Shown: positions 1 to 11,300 of the stretch, piece after piece
Layout of the letters: each line of letters opens with the position of its first letter
Numbering within the stretch: position 1 is the stretch's first letter
Assembly (NCBI GenBank): GCA_965216255.1
Contig: OZ244148.1
Coordinates: forward strand, 1,550,001-1,614,000
Direction of reading: 5' to 3'
Length of the DNA: 64,000 nucleotides
From: G965216255 sp965216255
GTDB taxonomy: Bacteria; Bacteroidota; Rhodothermia; Rhodothermales; Bin80
Made by a program: the position numbers and the translations under genes
Notes under the pieces: model-generated
Told to the model about the DNA's origin: nothing
The model's input: only the letters and a program-made list of their open reading frames with translations
Database searches by the model: none

Positions 1-228
1 GCGTAGGCCCGCTACCACCTCGCAGAAAGGTCCCAATCGCAGGCCCCAAGGGACACGTATGCCGTCCCGATAGGAACACAACGCCCTTCGAGCCGCAAAC
101 TGTCCGTGCGCGCACGCAAGAGACGCCAGCATGGCCGAAACACTCGAAGCGGACCGTCAACGAACTCAAAAAACGACCGTGCCGGTGCATTCGAGGCCGA
201 AAAAAGAGAGTATTCGGTCAATCACAAG
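1..228 (+). mobile_element. 3' tail of an upstream ISNCY element (cut by window start)
   Basis: This stretch is almost base-for-base identical to 1793-2020, the non-coding tail that follows the transposase of the complete element to its right. Only a few substitutions separate the two. It therefore marks the end of a second, left-hand copy whose coding part lies outside the window, giving a head-to-tail tandem of the same element. No gene is called here; the short reading frames are incidental. Confidence 0.75.
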
Positions 229-270
229 TTAGTGCTTGTACGAAATTACTTTAAATCTTCAATAAACAAT

Positions 271-2031
271 CGGTTATATCTTGTAATTGACGGTGAATCT
301 GAGGGACGTATAGCCGATTCGGGCGTTTAAGAGCGCAAAACAGCTCACATTCGCCAGGGAAACCATGCGCAAGATTGTCCCAGAGTGCCGTGCACTCGAC
401 AGTACGCCGATCAAGGAGATTGCCTTAGACCCGAGAATGCGCGACGACATGAGTGCGGTGCTCAAGGGTCTGCAGTGCGTCTACTGCACGGCGGAATCCC
501 GTGCCGCCTTGTTCACGATTCTGAAGGCGCACTTTCAGCCGGATACACGCAAAGATGTCGGACGACCGGGCATGGATCTATGGCGCGTCATCGTGTTTGC
601 GATAGTCAAGCAGTGCCTGGATCTGGACTACGATGCTTTGTTGTACCGGGCCAACAACGATCTCTTGCTGCGGGAGCTCTTGGGGCACGGAGATGCCGGG
701 TTTGACGATGAAGTACAGCAGACAGCGGCTGGTGGACAACGTGCAGCTTTTGACGCCGAAGCTGGTCCGGAAGGTGACCCAATTGATAGTGCAGACGGGG
801 CACAAGGTGGCTGGGAAAAAGTCTGGGGCCGCGCTAGCCGGTCGCTGCGATTCCAGGGTGGTTAAGACGCATGTGCACTATCCCACCGATGTGGGTCTGT
901 GCTGGGATGCGGTTCGTGGTCTAATACGTGTGAGTGCACGCTCGGCTGCGGCATTCGCTCTTCCGGGCTGGCGCAAGCATGCGGATCGCACGCGGAAGAT
1001 ATACCAGGCCTTCAGCCGGGTGCGGACGGCCCCGCGCTACCGGCAGAATCCGAAAGGAGTGAAGGCGTACTTGCGCCAGTGCACACAGACTGCAGCACGT
1101 GCCCGTACGCTGTTAAATGCCTTGGCCACAGTGGAGAAATCGGCGGCGGCGCGAGCGGATATCGCGTATTACTTGCACTATGTGGACTTGTTGGTGGATC
1201 GAATCCGGCGTCGCATCCTCTTGGGCGAGAAGATTCCACATGCGCAGAAAGTGTTTTCCATCCACAAGCCACATATGCGTTGGATCAGCAAAGGCAAGGC
1301 GGGCGTGCTGGCGGAATTCGGCCTTCCGGTCGCATTGGTAGAAGATGAGCACCGGTTCATTTTGGCTTATCACATCCTGTGGGACACATCAGATGTAGAG
1401 GTGGCGGTACCGATCATTGACGCGGTGCAGGCGGCTTTTCCAGCGTTCAATGCGTGCAGTTTTGACCGGGGCTTTCACAGCTTGAAGAATCGAAAAGCAT
1501 TGGATGCTCGGCTGGCGCTCAATGCGCTTCCGAAGAAGGGCAAGCTTTCTCTGGCGGAGCGTGCGCGGGAACGCGCGCCTGCGTTCAAGGCAGCGCGGCG
1601 GCAGCACCCGGCCGTCGAGTCGTGTCTGGCCAATTTCGGACTTCGGGGCGGTGCGCTGGTGCGGGAGAAGAGTCCGGAGAACTTCGCGCTGATGGTGAGC
1701 CTGTCGGTGTTGGCGGTCGACGTGCACCGGCTGGGTTGCCTGGTGCGCGCCCAGGAACGGGCACGAATGAGGCGTCGGCGAAAGCGCGCGGCGTAGGCCC
1801 GCTACCACCTCGCAGAAAGGTCCCAATCGCAGGCCCCAAGGGACACGTATGCCCTCCCGATAGGAACACAACGCCCTTCGAGCCGCAAACTGTCCGTGCG
1901 CGCACGCAAGAGACGCCAGCATGGCCGAAACACTCGAAGCGGACCGTCAACGAACTCAAAAAACGACCGTGCCTGTGCATTCGAGGCCGAAAAAAGAGAG
2001 TATTCGGTCAATCACAAGTTAGCGCTTATGG
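271..2031 (+). mobile_element. ISNCY (ISDol1/IS1202-like) insertion element
   Basis: About 1.76 kb long, with one transposase gene and a 230-bp non-coding tail. The right end near 2005-2031 is imperfectly repeated in inverted orientation near 271-295: the core CTTGTAATTGAC on the left matches CTTGTGATTGAC as the complement of the right end. Exact ends and a target duplication could not be fixed. About 40 bases separate it from the tail of the preceding copy. Family assignment rests on the transposase. Confidence 0.6.
365..1796 (+). pseudogene. ISNCY transposase, frameshifted
   Basis: The N-terminal part (ATG at 365, Pro-Gly-Met-Asp-Leu-Trp motif) reads in one frame to about 705. The rest, from the KYSRQRLVDNV segment to the C-terminus at 1796, reads one frame over. 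The middle carries HKPHMRWISKGKAGV, VALVEDEHRFILAYH, CSFDRGFHS and LPKKGKLSLAERARE, all typical of ISNCY/ISDol1-type DDE transposases as I know the family. Joined, the two halves give about 475 residues, a normal length. A single-base indel near 700-715 breaks the gene. No classical slippery heptamer is obvious there, so I treat it as a pseudogene rather than programmed frameshifting. Confidence 0.75.
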
Positions 2032-2212
2032 GGCCTTCCCCCATCTTCTACGCGGCATGGCTACTCGTTGCTAGATCATTCTAACTCCCGAGTGCCTTCT
2101 TGGCGCACAGCTGGAGTGACAGCTGTTTGGCGAGTTTCGCACCCGCCGGGAAGAAGCACCTTTCCACGGCGCACTTCGCCGGACGCTCCCGTCGTGGAAG
2201 TAGGATTCTGGG

Positions 2213-2248
2213 CGGTATATTGCCATCCGGCACGGTGGAATTATACCG
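2213..2248. other. Hairpin downstream of the surface-protein gene
   Basis: CGGTATA at 2213-2219 pairs with TATACCG at 2242-2248, and an inner TGCC/GGCA stem lies between them. It sits about 100 bp past the stop codon and is repeated in copy 2 (about 58424-58459), where the inner stem loses one pair. No T-run follows on the minus strand, so an intrinsic terminator is not supported. An mRNA 3' end structure is possible. Confidence 0.35.
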
Positions 2249-2349
2249 TTCAACCCGGCCTGTTTGTCCCACAAACACAGTATGTTACGGCCTGCAAACC
2301 GTCGAACTCAGGAAAAGCACAGGAGCAGACAGTGTTGTAGATGCTTCCA

Positions 2350-5300
2350 TCACCACCGTAGCGCCGCGCGCGCACTTACTCCATAGGCTACCTGTTGGTA
2401 GGGCGATGTACTCTCGCGTGCTATCCCGGACACCGACACGGCAAGCGCCTTGCGCAACCTTACCTCGTAGCCTAGCCTGTAGTCTTTGCCCCGGTCACGG
2501 ACCGTTACAGCCATCACAGGCCGGGTCACGCCCGTGCCCGCGGTAAGGGGGAATCCGTAGCCCAACTCGATCTCCATCCGCCTTTCGCCCGGAGCCCCAT
2601 ATATCGCATCCGCCACCGTGTCATGGCGCCACAATGCCTCGAGTCCCCCAGAGCGGGCGCGCCCCCACGACGGGCTGATTTTCGTCGCCGGGCCCAACCC
2701 ACCATGCACACCGTATTGCACCGAGCCGGCCACGCCCCACTCCGTGAACCCTGCCGCCGCATGCGAAACCAGCCCGCGGGAGCTGAATTCTGCGCGCAGC
2801 TTCCGGCGCGGGTGTGCCAGACGCATCCCCCCGCCGAGCTCCAACCCATATCCCGTCTCCGCATCTCCACCGTCGCGCCTAAGGCCCGCCGCTACATACG
2901 GGCTCATTATTCGGCTCGTTGTGAGCGCGGCCTCTAGCCCGGCACGCAGTCTGCTTACCCGAATTTCCAGTGCATCCGCCGTAGTGCGTACAAGCAGTGC
3001 ATCTGCCCGGTAAGACAGGCGGCCCGCCGCTGCCGTGAGCAGCCTTCCCCGGGCCCCGACCGCTGCCAGTCTCGACCTCAAGGAGGCCTCCACACTGGCT
3101 GCACTTGCCACTTCCGCCGTGCCGCCGCCGAAGCCAGCCAGAGCCCACACGGCACTTCCACCCAGCGCGTAGCGCACGTACGGGTACGCGCCCGTATGCG
3201 ACGAACTCGCCTCCCCTTCCTGTTCCGGCATCGTGAAAGTTCCCGATCCCAGGCTTCGCGCAAGAAGCAGCCCCGCCATAAAACCACGATGCCAACGGTA
3301 ATCCATTCCCAACGCCGCAGTCGTCACGTTACCCTGTAGAGTCAGCGCACCTTCGCGCCCACTATACCGCGTAAACGCACCCCGCCCCCACAGGCTAAAA
3401 GCACCCCCTTCTGTCTCTGTTGTTACGCCCAGTGCACAGCCAGACAGGATTTCCCCCGCAGACGGATCCCATGACGGATTTACGTGCCGCAGGCTCAGCA
3501 TGTCCAAGCCCCGCCCCACCCTCGGCACGCACCGGGGCGCAGAATCCAGCCACCGCATCCGCTCGTCTAAGGCTTCCACCACATGCCCTGCTGCCGCTCT
3601 GGTGAAACGCGCCACGTATTCCCCCAACACTCCTTCCAGCACCGATTCCTCTTCCACTATTGTTGCCACAGCCACGGCATTCTCAATCCGGGCATGGTCT
3701 GCCGACTCCAGTATTACGGAAAACGTCTCTTCTCTCCAGTCCCTGCCATCACGCAGGAGTGGCACGGCAACGGACTCCTCCACAGATCCGGGAGAAAATA
3801 TCAGCACGCCCACCTGCGCCTCGTAGTCCAGCCCCGCCTGCGCGGTTCCGTCCACCGTGCGGTACCGTACCGTAACCAGTCGACCCGTCGCCCCCGAAAG
3901 CCGCACTCGAAACACTGCCCATCCACTATTCTCAAGGGCAACAATGTCGTCTATCCGGAGCTGCGGCATACTGTCATTGTCCAGTATCGTACCCACGCCT
4001 ACGCCCTTGGCTATCCGCGCATTGGTCGCTTTGCTAAGTGATACCTGGAAGGTCTCTTCTTCCTCGTCCAGCGCATCGTCCACAATGACAACTTGTACAC
4101 TGCCCGTGCTGCTGCCAGGCTCAAACACTGCGATTCCACGGGAAGCCGTGTAGTCCGGCGGTGCCGCTGCAGAAGCGTCGGAAGTCTCGAACTGCACCGT
4201 TACCACTTCACTACTTCGCCTGCTGAGCGTCACCGAAAAGGCCGCCACCCGGGCATCCTCACTCACCTGAATGTCGTTGATGCTGAGCGTGAGATCGGCA
4301 TCGTCATCCACTATCGTGCCCCTGCCTTCCATATCTCCTATATCCGCATGCACGGCACTATTGAGCCGCACCACGAACGTCTCTTCGTCCGCCTCATCCA
4401 GCGCATCGTCCAGCACCGGCACCGTGATGGTTGCCTCCACGGCACCCGCTTCCATGATCAGTTTGTCGCGCTGTCCCTCGTAATCTTCTCCCGCCTCCGC
4501 CGTCTCGTCTGCCGTGGCGTACGATACTTCCACCTGCTGCGTACTCTGCCCACTGAGCCGCACCGTAAAGACGGCACTGCCCCCGGATTCCGGTACCCGC
4601 ACATCATCAATATCCAAAACCGGCCTTGTAGAATTGCCCAGGATCGTGCCTACAGCCTCGACCCGAGCCAGGCTGGCGTTCTGCGCATTGGACAGCCGCA
4701 GCAGAAACGTCTCGTCAGACTCCGCTATCGTATCCTCCAGTACAGGCACCCGGATTTCTCCCATGGTTTCCCCGGCTGGAATTGTCAGCGTACCATGCAC
4801 ACGCTCGTAATCCCTCCCCTCTTCTGCCGACTGCTCCACCGTCTCGTAGTCCACACTCACTTCCCAGCCGCTTTCGCGGCCCAGCATTACCGCAAATACG
4901 GCTTCTCCGTCGCCTTCGCTCGCCGTAGCATCCGAGACAGCCAGCTCCGGCTCCGGGTCGTCATCCACTATCGTGCCCCTGCCTTCCATATCTCCTATAT
5001 CCGCATGCACGGCACTATTGAGCCGCACCACGAACGTCTCTTCGTCGGCCTCATCCAGCGCATCGTCCAGCACCTGCACCGTGATGGTTGCCTCCACGGC
5101 ACCCACTTCCATGATCAGTTTGTCGCGCTGGCCCTCGTAATCTTCTCCCGCCTCCGCCGTCTCGTCTGCCGTGGCGTACGATACTTCCACCTGCTGCGTA
5201 CTCTGCCCACTAAGCCGCACCGTAAAGACGGCACTGCCCCCGGATTCCGGTACCCGCACGTCATCAATATCCAAAACCGGCCTTGTAGAATTGCCCAGGA

Positions 5301-8300
5301 TGGTACCCACAGCCTCGACCCGAGCCAGACTGGCGTTCTGCGCATTGAACAACCGCAGCAGAAACGTCTCGTCAGACTCCGCTATCGTATCCTCCAGTAC
5401 AGGCACCCGGATTTCTCCCATGGTTTCCCCGGCTGGAATCGTCAGCGTACCATGCACGCGCTCGTAATCCCTCCCCTCTTCTGCCGACTGCTCCACCGTC
5501 TCGTAGTCCACACTCACTTCCCAGCCGCTTTCGCGGCCCAGCATTACCGCAAATACGGCTGCTCCGTCGCCTTCACTCGCCGTAGCATCCGAGACAACCA
5601 GCTCCGACTCCGGGTCGTCGTCCACTATCCTTCCCGTCGCCTCCGCATTCAGCGTGAATGCGCCTTCCACTTCCACTACCACCAGCTTAAGGCTTTCCTC
5701 GGGCTCATCGATCTCGTCGTCAATGAGCTCCACCTCAATCGTCTTCGACATCTCGCCTGGCAGGAACATCAAACTGCCCCCGCCGGCTACGTAGTCCGAG
5801 CCGGATAGCGCCGTAGCATCTACCAACTCGTACCTGAAGGTCACCGGGCCATGACTGGCCCCGTCCAGCCGCACGCCAAATGTCAGCGACCCGGCATTCT
5901 CTACCGCCCGGCTATCCTCTATGCCCAGCCCTCTCAGATCATTGTCTACAATCGTCGCCGTCGCCGTCTGCCGTGCAATATTCGCATGCACGGCTCCGCT
6001 TAGCGTCACCGTAAAGGTCTCCGGACCCTCATGCAACCCGTCGTCGCGCACGGGAACAAGTATGGTCCCCCAAGGAGCTCCAGCCGGTATCACCAGCGTT
6101 CCGGTCCGGGCGTTGTAATCCAAACCCGCCGTCGCAGTACCGTCGGTGCTCGCATAGTCCACGCTTACGACCTGCGCCGTATTGCGCACGTCCAGCGATA
6201 CCGTGAACTCGGCCACACCCCCGTCTTCGTCAGTTTCTACATCCTGAATGCTCAAGTTGAATTCGTCGTTGTCCTGAATCGTGGCCTCCCCTTCTCCGTC
6301 GTTAATGGTCGCGCCCACCACTCCGCTGAGAATCATCATGAAAACTTCCGGGCCTTCCACCCGATTGTCATCAATTACCGGCACACTGATCACGGCGCTC
6401 AGCTCCCCTGCCGCAATGGCGAGAATGCCGGCCACCGGCCGATAATCCTCGCCCCCCGTTGCCGTGCCATCGACGCTGGCATAGTTAACCGTCACCGGAC
6501 CGTAGGCAGGCTGATCCATCGTTACGCTAAACTGCGCCGCTACTGCATGCTCCAGCACCGTAATGTCCCCGATACCAACCACCGGCTTATCATCATCCAC
6601 AATCGTTACGATGGCCGAATCCCGGCCGGCCTCCAAGCCTTCCGGGATCTCCGTCAGCCTCACTACGAAGGTCTCGTCCGGTTCGACGAGCCCATCTATG
6701 TGGATAGCTACATCAATGAAGGCTTCGCTGCTCCCGGCGGCGATGGATTCGGTACCACTCGTCCCATCAAAGTCCTGGCCGGAAAGCGCCGTGCCATCCT
6801 CCAACACCCAGCCCACTGTTATGGCCTGCCCGCTTGCAGGCCGCACGCCCAGGCGCACGGACGCCACACCCGCGGCCTCGCGTACAGTAAGGTCTTCCAG
6901 GCTCAGCGACGGAGCACCCTCGTCATCAAGTATCGTGCCCTGTCCCGAACCATCCACTACAGTCGCCCCCTCCGCGGTACCAAGGCTGACAAGAAATGTC
7001 TCGTTTCCCTCGTCCAAGTTGTCGTCCAGTACCGCTACAGAAATCACGCCTTCAGTCTCCCCCGGCGCAAACGTCAGCACATCCGACGCCGACGCATAGT
7101 CCAATCCCGCCGTTGCGGTGCCCTCCGCCGTAGCATAGGCCACACGTACCTCTTGCGCGCTCGCCTTACTCAACGCCACGGTAAAATCCGCATTGCCCGC
7201 AGCCTCCTGTACCGTAGCGTCGCCAATGCTCAGCCCCGCTACCGTGTCGTTGTCCCTGATCGTCACCGTGGCCTCGCGCTGCGCTACCGGGGCGCCCTGC
7301 TCTCCGCTCAGCGTGACCGTGAACGCCTCGCTACCCTCCACAATGTCATCCTCCAGCACTTCGATGTCCACACGCTGCAGCGTCTCTCCAGGAGCCAAAA
7401 CCACTTCCTCTTGCAATGCCACGTAATCTGATCCGGCTATTGCCGTACCATCGCTTGTCGCGACAAACACGCGCACCTCGTCCGACTTCGGCGAGCCCAA
7501 GGTTACCGTGAGCACCGCCGGCGAAGCATGCTCGAACACCTCAATGTCCTGCACAGCCAGCTCCGGTGTGTCCTCGTTATCTCGAATCGTCCCGATAGCC
7601 TGAGCGTCCGTTATCCGCGTTGCCGTCGCGCTGTGCAAATGCACTACGAACATCTCCTCGTCCGCCTCATCCACAGCATCATCCAGAATAGGTACAATCA
7701 CCTGCCGCTGCCTCACTCCAGCGGCGAAGATCAGCGTCCCTGTGGCCCGCACATAGTCCTCTCCCTCCACGGCCGAGCGGTCCAGGGTTTCGTAGCCGAC
7801 CGTCACCTCAAACACACTCGCCGCATCCAGCGTTACCGCAAATACGGCGTCACCGGCATCCTCGTCTACCGACACATCCGCGATGTTCACCATGGGCTGG
7901 TCATCCAGAATCCTGCCGACGGCCTCCCGGTCCACAAGCACCGCACCCTGTGCATTGGACAGCCTGATAAGAAACGTCTCGTCTGCCTCGTCTGCCGCAT
8001 CATCCAAAATGGCTACGGAAACCGTCTGCGCCGTTTCCCCCGGCAAAAATTGCAACTCGCCGCTTGTCGCCGTGTAGTCTTCACCCGCCACCGCTGTCTG
8101 GTCCAGTGTCGTGTAACTGACGCTCACTTCAACGGTGGAAGCACTGCTTAGAGTGGCGGTAAAGACGGCTGCACCAGCATCCTCAAACACCGCTACGTCC
8201 GCAATCGAGAGGCGCAGCGCCGCGTCATTGTCCTCTATGATGACCGTCGCCACGCCGGCCTCAATCGCTGCCGTCGTCGCATTCCAAAGCATAACCTCAA

Positions 8301-11300
8301 ATGTCTCCTCGCCCTCATACACGGCGTCCTCCAGGATCACTACCGTAATCGTCTGCTCGATCACTCCCGGCAGAAAGGAAAACGTGCCCTCAGCCGCCAG
8401 AAAGTCCTGGCCGGCTGAAGCCGTGCCTTCCGCCGTTGCAAATTCTACCGTCACTGCCCATACACTCGCTGCATCCAGACTCACCGTCAAATCCACCGTA
8501 CCAGCTCCTTCCCCTACCGTGACTCCAGTGATACTCAGCCTTGGCTGATCATCCACGATCATGCCCGTTGCGGTACCGCGGCTGATGGCAGCGTTTACAG
8601 GATTGGCCAGGCGTAGCAAAAACGTCTCGTCCTCCTCGTCGAGACCGTCTGCCAGAATGGTTACGGCAATAGACTTTTCCGTTATCCCGGCATCGAAATT
8701 CAGTGTGTTGCTTTTTGCCAAATAGTCCAAGCCAGCTTGCGCCGTAGCATCCACGGTGGCGTATTCAACAGAGATCCGCTGCGTGCTCGCCCGGTCCAGG
8801 CTGACTACAAATACGGCACTGCCATCCAGTTCACCAGCCCGGCTATCCGCAATGCTGACCCGGACCACGTCATCATCCTCTATAGTGCCGGTGGCGACAC
8901 CATCAGACAACTCGGCGTTCACCGCGCCCGTTAACGTTACCGTGAACGTCTCGCTGCCCTCGTCAACCATGTCATCCAGCACGGTGACCGTGACGAACGC
9001 CTCCGTATCTCCCGCAGGTATCGTCACACTGCCGCCGGTAACCGCGCTGTAGTCCGATCCCGCCGTCGCCGTAGCGTCCGTTGTGCTGACCTGCGCCGTC
9101 ACGCCCTGGCTACTCGCCCCGTCTAGATACACCCGAAACGTCATCTCGCCTGCGCTCTCGGCTGCGCTCGTATCCGCAATCGATAGCCGGGGCATATCAT
9201 CATCATCCTCTATAGTGCCGGTGGCGACTCCATCAGACAACTCGGCGTTCACCGCGCCCGTTAACGTCACCGTGAAAGTCTCGCTGCCCTCGTTTACCAT
9301 GTCATCCAGTACGGAGACCGTAACGTACGCCTCCATATCTCCCGCAGATATCGTCACACTGCCGCCGGTAACCGCGCTGTAGTCCGATCCCGCCGTCGCC
9401 GTAGCATCCGACGTGCTGTACTGCGCCGTCACGCCCTGGCTGCTCGCCCCGTCTAGATACACCCGAAACGTCATCTCGCCTACGCTCTCGGCTGCGCTCG
9501 TATCCGCAATCGATAGCCGGGGCATATCATCATCATCCTCTATAGTGCCGGTGGCGACACCATCAGACAACTCGGCGTTCACCGCGCCCGTTAACGTTAC
9601 CGTGAACGTCTCGCTGCCCTCGTCTACCATGTCATCCAGTACGGTGACCGTGACGAACGCCTCCGTATCTCCCGCAGATATCGTCACACTGCCGCCGGAA
9701 ACCGCGCTGTAGTCCGATCCCGCCGTCGCCGTAGCATCCGACGTGCTGACCTGCGCCGTCACGCCCTGGCTGCTCGCCCCGTCTAGATACACCCGAAACG
9801 TCATCTCGCCTACGCTCTCGGCTGCGCTCGTATCCGCAATCGATAGCCGGGGCATATCATCATCATCCTCTATAGTGCCGGTGGCGACTCCATCAGACAA
9901 CTCGGCATTCACCGGGCCCGTTAACGTTACCGTGAACGTCTCCTCACCCTCGTCTACCATGTCATCCAGTACGGTGACCGTGACGAACGCCTCCGTATCT
10001 CCCGCAGATATCGTCACACTGCCGCCGGTAACCGCGCTGTAGTCCGATCCCGCCGTCGCCGTAGCGTCCGTTGTGCTGACCTGCGCCGTCACGCCCTGGC
10101 TGCTCGCCCCGTCAATATACACCCGAAACGTCATCTCGCCTGCGCTCTCGACTGCGCTCGTATCCGCAATCGATAGCCGGGGCATATCATCATCATCCTC
10201 TATAGTGCCGGTGGCGACTCCATCAGACAACTCGGCGTTCACCGGACCCGTTAGCGTCACCGTGAACGTCTCGTTGCCCTCGTCTACCATGTCATCCAGT
10301 ACGGTGACCGTGACGAACGCCTCCGTATCTCCCGCAGCTATCGTCACACTGCCGCCGGTAACCGCGCTGTAGTCCGATCCCGCCGTCGCCGTAGCGTCCG
10401 ACGTGCTGACCTGCGCCGTCACGCCCTCGCTGCCCGCCCCGTCAAGATACACCCGAAACGTCATCGCGCCTGCACTCTCGGCTGCGCTCGTATCCGCAAT
10501 CGATAGCCGGGGCATATCATCATCATCCTCTATAGTGCCGGTGGCGACTCCATCAGACAACTCGGCGTTCACCGGACCCGTTAGCGTCACCGTGAACGTC
10601 TCGTTGCCCTCGTCTACCATGTCATCCAGTACGGTGACCGTGATGAATGCCTCCGTATCTCCCGCAGATATCGTCACACTGCCGCCGGTAACCGCGCTGT
10701 AGTCCGATCCCGCCGTCGCCGTAGCATCCGACGTGCTGTACTGCGCCGTCACGCCCCGGCTGCTCGCCCCTTCCAGATACACCCGAAACGTCATCTCGCC
10801 TGCACTCTCGGCTGCGCTCGTATCCGCAATCGATAGCCGGGGCATATCGTCATCATCCTCTATAGTGCCGGTAGCGACACCATCAGACAACTCGGCGTTC
10901 ACCGGACCCGTTAACGTCACCGTGAACGTCTCTTCGCTCTCGTCAATCATATCATCCAGCACGGAGACCGTGACGAACGCCTCCGTATCTCCCGCAGATA
11001 TCGTCACACTGCCGCCGGTAACTGCGCTGTAGTCCGATCCCGCCGTCGCCGTAGCATCCGACGTGCTGTACTGCGCCGTCACGCCCCGGCTGCTCACCCC
11101 GTCCAGATACACCCGAAACGTCATCTCGCCTGCACTCTCGGCTGCGCTCGTATCCGCAATCGATAGCCGGGGCATATCATCATCATCCTCTATAGTGCCG
11201 GTAGCGACACCATCAGACAACTCGGCGTTCACCGGGCCCGTTAACGTCACCGTGAACGTCTCTTCGCTCTCGTCAATCATATCATCCAGCACAGAGACCG

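Larger units (their letters stand above)
2188..8446. repeat. Long direct repeat, copy 1 (paired with 58399-64000)
   Basis: From CCCGTCGTGGAAGTAGG at 2188 the sequence matches 58399 onward almost perfectly, including about 160 bp beyond the stop codon of the surface-protein gene. The offset is 56211 bp up to about 4300, and 55554 bp after about 5616. Copy 1 therefore has 657 bp that copy 2 lacks. The match still holds where the window ends, so the true repeat is longer. Confidence 0.9.

Noticed and set aside
4093..7431. Long plus-strand open frames (for example 4093-5808 and 6031-7431) opposite the surface gene
   Set aside because: They are shadow frames produced by the repetitive, GC-biased codons of the minus-strand Calx-beta gene. 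They repeat in the second copy and have His/Arg-rich nonsense composition.
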